This document shows positions 19,740-29,881 of a DNA stretch of 64,000 nucleotides, piece after piece. The stretch covers positions 64,726,501 to 64,790,500 of the forward strand of contig JAZHRO010000019.1 in assembly GCA_037157565.1 (NCBI GenBank), read 5' to 3'. The notes under the pieces are model-generated. The model worked only from the letters and a program-made list of their open reading frames with translations, made no database searches and was not told where the DNA came from. Position numbers and translations under genes: made by a program. Source of the DNA: Thalassia testudinum (lineage: Eukaryota > Streptophyta > Magnoliopsida > Alismatales > Hydrocharitaceae). Each line of letters begins with the position of its first letter. Position 1 is the stretch's first letter.

Positions 19740-21245
19740 AAGACGTACCCTCAAAAAGCTCCGGGTACTGTTCTCGCATTGCCGCCTCAGGCTCCCAAGT
19801 GGCCTCCTTGTATCGCTAGCTTCTCCATAGGACTTTCACCAATGATACCTGCATCCGCCTCAAACTCTGGACGGCTCTGTCTAATATCTGTACTGGTCTC
19901 TTAGGATAGGTCAGGTTGTCTCCTACCTCGACGCTCTCGTGGCTCAGAATGTGGCTGGGATCGGCGACGTACTTCCTGAGGTCGGACACGTGGAACACGT
20001 CGTGCACTTCAGAGAGTTAGGGAAAAAGGGCAAACCTGTAAACAATGGGTCCAACCCGCTCCAAAACCTCGAAGGGTCCCACAACCTCGACGCAAGCTTC
20101 CCTTTCATCCAAAAATGCTTCAAGCTCATCATGGGAGAAACACGGAGAAAGACGTGATCCCCAACCTTGAACTGTACCTCTCTGCACTTCCTGTCGGCGT
20201 AGCTCTTCTGTTTGCTCCTAACAGTGCGGAGTCACCTGTGAATCTGCTTTATCACCTCCTGACTCTGTCGAATCAACTGGGGGCCAACCTCCCACTTGGT
20301 CCCCACCTCGACCCAACTCAAGGGTGCAGTACGCCTCTGTCCGTACAGAGCCTCGTAAGGTGCCATGCCAATGCTCGAATGGTAGCTGTTATTGTACGCA
20401 AACTTTGCCAGGGGCAAATGCTCCTCCTAAGAGCCTTTCCAATCTAGTACACAAGTGCGTAGGAGGTCCTTGAGTGTTTGTATGGTGCGCTCTGACTGCC
20501 CGTCGGTCTGGAGGTGGTAGGTGGTACTAAACCTCAAATGGGTCCCTAATGCCTGCTGAAACTCTACCAAGAATTGGGAAGTGAAACGAGTATCTCTGTC
20601 GGATACGATCTCGCGAGGGACTCCATGTAGATGCACCACATCTTTGACGTATCTCTTTACTAATTGGGAAGTGAAACATGCCGTCTTCGTCAACCGGTCT
20701 ACTATCACCCAAATTATGTCGTGTCCCCACTGGGTGACTGGTAAACCCACCACTAAGTCCATGGTAATGCTCTCCCACTTTCACTCTGGCACAGGAAGTG
20801 GTTGTAATGGCCCTACAGGCCTCTGGTGCTCGGCCTTCACCTGCTAGCTTACCAAGTACTGCTGGACAAACTCACCAACATCTCGCTTCATCCCTCTCCA
20901 CTAGAAGTCGCGTCGCAAGTCATGGTACATCTTTGTATTTCCGAGATGTATGGTGAACTGGGACCCATGCGGCTTGGTCAGGAGCTCTCTCAACAACTCG
21001 TCTCTAAGAAAGCATTGGTGTCCCCTCATGCGCAGTACCTCGTCTGAGAAGGAAAAGTCTCCTGGGTCCCCTGTCAACACCCTGTCTCACAACATTTGTA
21101 AGTACGAATCGGCCATCTATCCTGCAATGATGCGGTCTATCAGCTCTGGTTGTGCCTATCGGGTCACTGTCACTGCCTCGCAGTACCCCTGTGACTCCCG
21201 GGGTCACCAGCTGCCCACCTCCTCCATGAGTCTCCAACTCTGTGC
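19740..21245 (-). pseudogene. Tekay integrase with C-terminal chromodomain
   Basis: N-terminal zinc region near 20900 (FTIHLGNTKMYHDLRRDF). Catalytic core: TMDLVVGLP, then IWVIVDRLTKTACF, HGVPREIVSDRDTRFTS and TDGQSERTIQTLKDLLR, so all three acidic residues of the DDE triad are visible. After AKFAYNNSYHSSIGMAPYEA and the KSYADRKCREVQFKVGD block the frame shifts. The C-terminus (about 19740-19880) has PVQILDRAVQSLRR, SLVKVLW and EATWEPE, a chromodomain that in chromoviruses reads histone marks and directs integration to heterochromatin. At least five stops and one frameshift make it non-functional. Confidence 0.9.
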
Positions 21246-22809
21246 TTGCAAGCTGGCCAAGTGAGCGGGCGCCTTCCGGCTCAAGGAGTCAGCCACCACA
21301 TTGGCCTTCCCTGGGTGGTAGGAGATGCTGCAGTCATAGTCCTTCAGGAGCTCTAACCAATGTCTCTATCTCAGGTTGAGCTCCTTCTGGTCAAATAGGT
21401 ACCTGAGGCCCTTGTGATCCGTGAAGATCTCGAATGTCTCACCATACAGGTAGTGCCTCCATGTCTTCAGCGTGAAGACAACTGCTGCCAGCTCTAATTC
21501 ATGGGTAGGGTAATTATGCTCATGGGGCTTCAGTTTCTGCGAAGCGTAAGCGACAACGTGACCCCTCTACATGAGCACACCACCTAACCCCTACAATGAT
21601 GCGTCAGTGTAAACCACGAACCTGCGCTACTGTCTGGAATGGTAAGTACAGGAGTTGAAGTCAATCTCTCCTTCAACTCCCGAAAGCACACCTCGCACTC
21701 GTCGGTCTAGGAAAATGGCACGTCCTTCCAAGTCAGCTGAGTCATAGAATGCGTAATTTGAGAGAACCCTCTAAAAAATCACCGATAGTAGCCTGCCAGT
21801 CCCAGAAAACTACTTACCTCTGTCACTGTGCGTGATCTCTCCCACCTGAGCATGGCCTCATCCTTGGCTGGATCCACAGACAATCCGTCTCCCAATATCA
21901 CGTGTCCCAAGAAAGTCACCTGTCTCAGCCAAAACTTGCACTTGCTATACTTGGCATACAACCTGCATTGTCTTAAGGTATCTAGGACCATGTGTAAATG
22001 CTGTCCATGCTGTGCCTGATCCCGTGAGTAGACTAGGACGTCGTCGATGAACACCACCACAAACTAGTCTAAATACGGTCTGAAAACATGGTTCATCATG
22101 TCTATGAAAGTAGCGAGGGCATTGGTCAGCCCAAACGGCATGACCAAGAACTCGTAGTGCCCGTACCGTGTATAGAAAGCTGTCTTGGAGACGTCGGTTT
22201 CCTTGATCCTCAACTGATGGTAACCTGACCTCAGATCTATCTTAGAGAACACTGTGGCATCTCTCAACCGGTTGTGGAGGTCATCAATACGAGGCGACGG
22301 TGACTCGATTTAGATGTTGGTAGTCGACATAAAGTCATAGGGTACCATCCTTCTTCTTCATAAACAACACAAGGGCTCCCCAAGGGGACGCACTGGGCCT
22401 CACAAAGCCCTTCTCCAACAGGTCTTGTAACTGTGACTTGAGCTCTCACAGCTCAAGCGACGCCATCCTGTAAGGTGAAACAGAAATGGGGTTGGTCCCC
22501 GGTACTAACGAGATCTCAAACTCGATCTCACGCTCAGGCGGTAGTCCTGGCAACTCCTCTGGGAAAATGTCGGGGTACTCACAGATCGTCGGAATATTAT
22601 GAAAATCAGCCATGGAACTAAGCTCTGCTACAACACAAGCCAAGAAGCCCTCACACCCCTGGCCCAAAAGCTTCGTTGCTCGAAGAGTGGAGATGCACCT
22701 AAAACCTCCATCCACTAGCTAGCCGTGAAACTCAAAGGGAGGCAACTTTAGTATGGAGAAGACAATCTTCCTCCCAAAACAGTCCACCAAAGCGTGATAG
22801 GTAGACAAC
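21246..22809 (-). pseudogene. Tekay reverse transcriptase and RNase H
   Basis: RT blocks: [46 protein letters not shown], catalytic box FIDD in [19 protein letters not shown] and [11 protein letters not shown]. RNase H follows ([32 protein letters not shown]), then the tether with ADSLSRK near 21290. Frame changes occur around 22446 and 22267, with several stops (for example at 22064 and 21779). The active-site aspartates survive. Confidence 0.9.
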
Positions 22810-23270
22810 TAGTCCATCCCTAGAATCACGCCAAAGTCCTCCATTGGAATCACAATCAGGTCGGTGGGAAGACTGTGTCCCCCTGTAGCGACCTCGCAGT
22901 CTGTAAGGACCTCCTCTGCTATGAATAACTGTCCACCTGGCCCTCTAATCAGGAACGAAATCTCTAATAGTACACTGCCCGGTCCCAAACTGACGGCAAA
23001 ACTCGAGGAGACAAAGGAATGTGTGGCACCAGAATAAAAAAGAACATAGACTAATCTGCTAGAAACAGTAACCATACTTGCCACCACAGAACCTGAAGCC
23101 CTGGCGTCCTTGTGTGTTAGGGCATTGATGCGCCCTTCAGTCCTAGGTGCAGACGAAGTGGTCACGCTCTGGGTTGGGCGGGCAGTAGTTGGCTGGTACC
23201 CTCCTCGTGACTGTTGTCTTTCTCCATGTGCCTGGTGACCGCGGCCACCAGCACTCGGTGCGGGGAGCAT
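22809..23270 (-). pseudogene. Tekay protease region; catalytic Asp replaced by Tyr
   Basis: The open frame carries the end of the gag linker (EGRINALT) and the retropepsin core. The active-site motif normally read as D-S-G-A is here FYSGATHSFVS, so the catalytic Asp is Tyr. The flap side keeps LPTDLIVIPMEDFGVILGMD. Downstream the frame stops where Trp of MDWL is expected. The enzyme cannot be active as read. Confidence 0.85.
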
Positions 23271-23273
23271 CTG

Positions 23274-24416
23274 CTATGCTCCGGCCTTAGATGAGCAGTT
23301 CCTCATGATGTGGCTCGGCTGGCCACACTGGTAGTAGAGAGGAACACGGCCTCCTCCCTCAGTCGGTCTCTGCTGGTGGCTGGGTGGGGGTCCGATGCTG
23401 GCAGCTGATCCCTGTTTGGGGCTCCTAAAGGCCACAGGTGGCCCCACAGAATGAGACTGCTCCCTTGTGACCACCGTATGACTCCTCTCCTGACAGCCCT
23501 GTGAATACTCTGGCTGGTAGGGCCTCTTTCGTCCGCCGTCAGTGTCTCGCACTGCCAGGTTGGTCTCCTCATAAGTCATGGCTGCCTCAACCGCATCGGA
23601 GAAAGTGGGTAACTTCAGGGGTTTCGCATACCCCCGAATCGTAGGCCAGAGCCCCTTAGTAAACCACCACAAGCACTCCTCCTCAGTAGATGCAGCTGTC
23701 GGGGCAAAATGTGACAGCTCCAGGAAACGAGTGTGATACGCGTTAACTGTCATCACCCCCTGACGAAGAGTGTGGAACTCCTGCCTCCTCTGGTCCTGCC
23801 AGGTCTGCAGGAAGTACTGCTCGCAGAAGAGAGCCACAAACTAGTCCCACGTCAGCTCTCTCCCCTCCTGACCTCTAACTGCTATCCACCACCTATGGGC
23901 TACGCTCTCCAGTTGGTACGTGGTAAAGGCCACGCGACACTCTGCAGGAGGGCGGAGGGTGTCGAACACCTCTATCTGCTCCAGCCAGTCCTCTACCTTA
24001 GACGGGCTCTCATCCCCCTTGAAGGAGGGGGGCTTCAGCTTCGGGAACTGGCCGAAAAACTCGTGATGGAGCTACAACGAGGGAGCAGGTATGCCTCCAG
24101 GCAAGGAGGGCTCGTGTTTAGAAGTGTTTGAGGGTGGTGGGGGTGGTGGAGGATCACCCCCTCCAACTCATACGGCGTTGCGGCGGTTCCCCTGCCCCAC
24201 GGAGGACTCTCCCTCCATGTCCCAGGGAAGGGGTAGCCGAGGAGGCTGCTGGAGATCCTCCCGTACGATATCTCGGATCATCTGGGCGAGATCCTGGGCC
24301 TGAATGCCTGGAAGGGGAGGTGCGCCGGCTGGTACCTTAGGTCCGGCACGTCTGCTCCTTCAACCCTGCCCATGGCCACATCCGCGGCCTGCCTCGGGAA
24401 CTCCCCGACGAGGCAT
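23274..24416 (-). pseudogene. Tekay gag, with a defective zinc knuckle
   Basis: The start is taken as the Met at 24416 (MPRRGVPEAGRG), typical of Tekay gag. The capsid domain contains FGQFPKLKPPSFKGDESPSK, DWLEQIEVFDTL, ALFCEQYFLQTWQDQRRQEF and YHTRFLELSHFAP. The C-terminal knuckle reads YYQCGQPSHIMRNC: of the CCHC pattern the first Cys is replaced by Tyr. Stops lie near 24360, 24170, 24070 and 23840. The PR frame follows a few bases downstream. Confidence 0.85.
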
Positions 24417-24588
24417 CTCCTACAAGGAGACATAGGAAAAAGAGCAAGAACTGTCAATGATAACATATTACATTAAGAGATAAGACTCGAAGCGAAGATC
24501 AAAGCGATACGTTGTGATGGATATCCTAGTTACATGCATGTGGGTGACCAGTTCTCAAACCATTTGGTTCATTTCTCGGGACAACCTT
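24417..24588 (-). other. Tekay leader
   Basis: A short non-coding leader of about 170 nt between the PBS and the gag start. Confidence 0.6.
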
Positions 24589-24600
24589 GCTCTGATACCA
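24589..24600 (-). other. Tekay primer binding site (initiator tRNA-Met type)
   Basis: The minus strand reads TGGTATCAGAGC, the standard complement to the 3' end of plant initiator tRNA-Met used by Tekay and many other plant elements. The 5' LTR abuts it at 24601. Confidence 0.95.
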
Positions 24601-26331
24601 TCTTATTACGACCCGATCCCAGATCTCTACAGGACTCGAGACTGGCCTGCCTCGACTATTCCCAAGACCTAGTCGTCCAACGAGAAATAACCAAAAGCAG
24701 GAAATAAATCACAACCATACATGCAACATAACTAAGTAGAAATAAATAAGAGACAGTAAAAGAAACAGAGCAGAATGGTCTATCAAAGTTACAGGGCATC
24801 ACAACTACGAGAGAGAAAAGTACAGTTGAAAGTACTGAAACAGTATTACATAGAACAAAAAATACTCACTACTACAACAGGAACTAAGGAAAAATAGTAA
24901 GAACGCAGCTAAGGCTGGGCTCGACTGGGCTCACCTCCCTCTGCAGCCGGTGGGGTTGGCTGCTCAACTCCCTGACCTGAACAAGGTTATAAAATTTTCG
25001 GAGTCAGCGAATGTTGAGTAGAGTGGTAATTTAGCCATTTACATGTAATTAAGGCAAGCAATTAATTTATGCAATCAAACAACTATCCATTTTCATTTAG
25101 TTCAACCAAGTACTGCTAATTTATTGTTCCTTTATTTACATAAACATTTCTTGATCTGTCCTGTTCCTCATGGGAATGATCTTGATTGCAGTCTTTTCCA
25201 AGATGTAGGAGGTACACGTGGTGCTCTCCTGACTGGGAGAGTCCCCCCATGGTAATCCATAAAGTTATGACCTGATCCTAGATCCCTACAGGATCCGAAA
25301 CCGACCCACCTCGACTAATCCCAAGACCTAGTTGTCCAACGAGAAACAACCAAAAGCAAGAAATAAATCACAACCACACATGCAATGTAACTAAGCAGAA
25401 ATAAACAAGAGACAGTAATAGAAACAGAGCGGAATGGTCTATCAAAGTTACAGACCATCATAACTACGATAAAGAAAAGTACAGTTGAAAGTACTAAAAC
25501 AGTATTACATAGAACAAAAAATACTCACTACTACAACAGGAGCTAAGGAAAAATAGTAAGAACATAGCTAAGGCTGGGCTCGACTGGGCTCACCTCCCTC
25601 TGCAGCCGATGGGGTTGGCTACTCAACTCCCTGACCTGAACAAAGTTATTAAATTTTCGGAGTCAGCGAATGTTGAGTAGAGTGGTAATTTAGCCATTTA
25701 CATGTAATTAAGGCAAGCAATTAATTTATGCAATCAAACAACTATCCATTTTCATTTAGTTCAACCAAGTACTGCTAATTTATTGTTCCTTTATTTACTT
25801 AAATATTTCTTGATCTGGCCTATTCCTCACGGAAATTATCTTGATTGTAGTCTTTTCCATGATGTAGGAGGTACACGTGGTGCTCTCCTGGCTGGGAGAA
25901 TCCCCCGTGGTAATCCTACACCTAGTCAACCACCTCGAGGTCACGGTCGTGACGTAGCAGTGACTACGGCACACGTGATAAACGCACAGGTAGCTATCCC
26001 GCACCGGCACACAGTCAGTTGTTTTCGCTAGCGGGTACGCCTAAAGGTACAACATGGAACAGTACAGGGCCTTGCCCTCTCAGAACAGAATAGAATCGAG
26101 GTCTCGCCCCTCCACAGTCCGAGTACCCTCATCCAATTATCCCGGTTTGCCCAGTGGGCCTAACAAGAGTCAGTGTAGGGCAGCTAGTCCTAACCTCGAG
26201 CCCCCTAGGGCAGTTACTCCCTCCCTACACAAAGTAGCTCACCTCGGTACCACATACACGAGGGCCAAACTGAGTCGGTGTAAAGTGTCTAGGCCTGACC
26301 CCGTGGCTCATCCCAACAGGCGGCTAGTACC
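24601..26331 (-). repeat. Tekay 5' LTR, PBS-proximal part, with an internal tandem duplication
   Basis: The LTR 3' end begins next to the PBS with a decayed terminus (TCTTATTACGACC, where other copies suggest TGTTATGACC). The first ~660 bp (24601-25263) are repeated as 25264-about 25920 at roughly 95% identity. The rest resembles the reverse complement of the solo LTR at 28700-29880, including GTACGTGGTACC-type sub-repeats. It stops at 26331 in the TSD GTACC of N2. No genes; frames at 25783-26338 are incidental. Confidence 0.85.
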
Positions 26332-26794
26332 TGTCTGATGCGTAATTCGTGTTTTAAAAGTTATTTAGTTGTAGTATAGCGTGAAAACATGTCGACAAAA
26401 AAATTTATAAAATTTCGGTGAGTATCGGGTCGTTCGCAGGGAGGCAATCTCGATTTTTGCAGAATTGTTTCAATAAAACTAATTCTAACTAGACATATAT
26501 ATATGTATATATGTTTAAAGCAGATATTTAGAGAATCAGAATTTTATTGCAATTAGATAAAGTTTTTCACAATAGAAAATGCTAATAGAGACAAACAGAT
26601 AGATAGAAATAGAGAGAGAGAGAAGAAAGTGGCAAAGAAATGACGTCGCTTGTGGGATGCTTATGTGAGGTGCAGCAGCACCTGAGATCCAGAGCGTCGA
26701 GACGGAGAATTGCAAAGAAGACGGTAGAAGAGATCTGGAGTTGATGGGAGAGAGCTTCTAAGTTGATGCCTTCAACTGGGGGGCCCTGTGCCTT

Positions 26795-26802
26795 CTTTTA
26801 TA
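26795..26802 (-). promoter_or_regulatory. TATA box of N2 LTR A
   Basis: The minus strand reads TATAAAAG, conserved in all three N2 LTRs (also 38030-38037 and 49274-49281). Confidence 0.55.
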
Positions 26803-27178
26803 GCTTTGTGTGGAGGGAAAAAAGGGTATTTAAGGCCTTAAAACCGTCCAACAACCCCTGGTTGATCAGATCCGTTGATCGGGAGATCAATGGCTCTGAT
26901 TTGGCCTCAAAACTCCTTTAATTTCCTTCTTATCACGCGGATTCACTCTGATGGCGACATGTGGTAGCCTCTAGACGCTTGGATGATGATCGCACGACTC
27001 CGCTGCTTCCTCGCCCGCCTCTACTTTCTTCATGTGCACTCACATGCCTCATTTTAGCATCTGATCCCTGACTGTTTGATCGTATGATCGAACGGGTCAG
27101 ATTAACGCCCGCGCGCGCTCAAATTCCGAATCCGCGCCAATGATCCTCAGCTATCCGATCGAGAGATTGGACGGCTTA

Positions 27179-29881
27179 TGTAATGACCCGTTACACTTTT
27201 AGCCATTTAAGACGTCTGGAGTTTTAGTCAAACGTCTGTCCAGACGTCTGGACCCGTTCCCGGACGTCTGAAAGTGAAATTTTCTGTACTGTTCTTTGCG
27301 CTCTGGGCGCGGGCGGTGCGCAGAGGCCCTTCTCTCTCTCCCCTCACCCTCACCCAAATCCTAAACCCTCTCCTATATAAACCCCTCCCTTCCCCTCTCC
27401 TCTCCTCCGGACACCACAGCCACCGCCACCTCCACCTTCTGCGACCGTCATCTTTCCCTCCGCCTCTACTGCAGCTACGGCAAGGAAGGGGAGCCACCGG
27501 CGAGGGAGTGAGAGCGGGGAGGAGCGTGAGCTAGAGAGTGCGTGGGAGTGAGAGTAGGGAGGAGGAAGATAACCGTGGGAGCTCGGTGGAGCTAGAGGAG
27601 GAGCCGGTAAGGAGCTGCTTAAGCTCCTGCAGTGGCTGGAGCTACCACTGCGGGAGGAGTGAGCGGAGCGAGCTACGAGGAGCTCCTAATACTGGAAGTT
27701 TTCCAGTATCAGACGTCTAGAGTAGAGTACAGACGACTGACGGGGTACCTGGACATTTGAAGCTAAGGCTAGACGTCTGAAAGCACATATATCGCCAGGT
27801 ACATATCTCCCTGAGCCATGCATATTGTAGTGCAGGGGTTGTTGTCGATTGACCGCGCCTGCATTTGCGTACGCAGGTGCAGCTTTGGGAAGGAGCACGA
27901 AACGCTTTCCCACACGCTTTTGGATGTCTGATCACATCACCAAACGTCCGAAGGTGCATCCAGACGACCGGAGACCTTGTCCGACATCTGGAACTATCCC
28001 CAGACGACAGAAGAGGGAGTCTGGACGTCTGAATCAGCTGCAGGGAACATAAGGTGAGTTTTGTCGCCTTTTTAGACGTCTGGGAAGAGTCCAGACGTCT
28101 GATTTTGATCAGAAATCGCATTTTTGGCCTGTTTAAGGCCCAAACGGAATCGGATTTTTGCAAACGAAGTATCGTTGTTTTCCACTTGAGTTCCTCTACG
28201 TATTCATGTTGAGTACCTACTGTTATGAACTCGTCTAATGTAACTAGTTGCTGGTACAGGTTACTAGCAAGTGACGTGTTCGGGGCTCACAGAGACGATG
28301 AGATCTGCGGCATAGGCCCCCATTCCTCCCAAGATACCCGATAGAGTGGTTTAATTCAGTTATTAATAATTAAATAAGAATGTGCTTGGTTGAAATAGTC
28401 GAATGGAACCCTTGGATGTGGATGAACCCTAGGGTAGAGAAATGAATGAGCCTATTTGTACTGTATGGTTTACTTACATGTGTGATTAAGATAAATTGCT
28501 AGCAAATGCCTGTATTATAATTACAAGTTGCCTATCAGAATATGAGCTACCTGTATTTAATGAACAATTACCTGTGAAACCACCAGTTGCATGTTATTTA
28601 GAATTGAATTATGAAAACACGAGCTGTCTGAAATGGATGAGAAATGAATTATGAAAGATGAGATCTGGATCTGGATAAATGAGGTGTACATGAGCATGAA
28701 CCCTACGGGGAATTAGGAGTAGAACTCCTGTGGATAGACGAAAACCAGGAATGTAGATGGGAAGTGTGCTGACCCTTGAGTACGTGGTACCAAGGAGAGC
28801 AACTGTCCCCTTTTTGTGTAGAGCGGAGCTAGCCTCCCTTGGGTTGAGACTCGAGGTTAGGATTGACCACTCTACATCGACTCTTGTTGGTTCTCGCGTA
28901 CGTGGTATCGAGGCGAGCTACTAGTGTAGGGAGGGAGCTAGCCACCTCACGAGGCCCGGGGTTCAACCAACCACCCTACACTGACTTGTTAGGCCCTCTA
29001 GGCAAACTGGGGTAGTCAAACGAGGGTGCACGGACTGTGGAAGGGTGAGGCCCCTGTTTGGTTCTGAGGGGCGAGACCCTTGTTCTGAGAGGGTAAGGCC
29101 CTATATTATTCCGTGCTATGCTTTGGGCGTACCCACTAGCGGAAACAAATGACTGCGTGTCAGTGTGGGGTAGCTATCCGTGCGCTTATCACGCATGCCG
29201 TAGTCACTGCTACATCTTAACAGTGACCTTGGGGTGATTGACTGGGTGTAGGACTAGCACGGGGGACTCTCCCGGTCAGGAGAGCACCACGTGTACCTTA
29301 TACTCTATGGAAAAGACTGCAATCAAGATCGTTCTCACGAGGAACATGTAAGATCAAGAAATATCTGGATACTTTGAGAAATGGGTGAAACGGAAACATA
29401 TAAAACAGATAAATAGAAATGAGAATTAAACCTGTTGTCTTTACTGTTTTGTACTTAGATGATATAAACACCACTCTACACAGCGTTTGCTGACTCTAAC
29501 TTTTCATAACACTGTTCAGGATCAGGAGTTGAGTAGCCCGAGTTTCCGGCTGCAGAGGGTGCTGGGCCCAGTCGAGTCCAGCCGTAGTCTTTTCTCAGCA
29601 CTTTTTTTTTTCTACTGTTGTAGTAAGTAATGGACACATAGTTACTATTTTGCTACTTCTTTTTCCTTTCCACTTTCCGTTGTTGTTGTTGTTGTTGTGG
29701 TGGTATGTACTAAGATAGCTGTTCTATTTTTTTTACTGCTTTGTACATTTCTTCTACTTAGTTATATTGCATGTGTGAATGTGGTTTATTTTCCTGCTTT
29801 TGGGTTATTTTTGGTTGGACGACTAGGTCTTGGGATTAGTCGAGGCGAGCTGGTCTCGGGTCCTGTAACCGAGTTGTAACA
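27179..29881 (+). repeat. Tekay-family solo LTR in N2 LTR A (TSD GCTTA)
   Basis: It starts TGTAATGACCCG and ends GTTGTAACA. It is flanked by GCTTA (27174-27178 and 29882-29886), and LTR C has a single GCTTA at the empty site (49655-49659). There is no internal region or second LTR, so it is a solo LTR in plus orientation. It is homologous to the Tekay LTRs of this window but not identical. Features: at least eight GACGTC boxes (27211-28098), a TATA box at 27374, CT-rich sequence after it, two ~120-bp sub-repeats near 28780 and 28900, and a GTT microsatellite at about 29680-29697. Its short frames are not genes. Confidence 0.9.
27374..27380 (+). promoter_or_regulatory. TATA box of the Tekay-family solo LTR
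   Basis: CCTATATAAACCCC, followed by a CT-rich tract (TCCCTTCCCCTCTCC) typical of plant transcription start regions. The same site occurs at 38609-38615 in LTR B. Position relative to the LTR start is about +195. Confidence 0.6.

Noticed and set aside
27228..28163. Several 60-150 codon frames repeated at 38463-39548
   Set aside because: They recur only because the solo LTR was duplicated; they overlap a promoter-like U3 region on both strands and show no domain.
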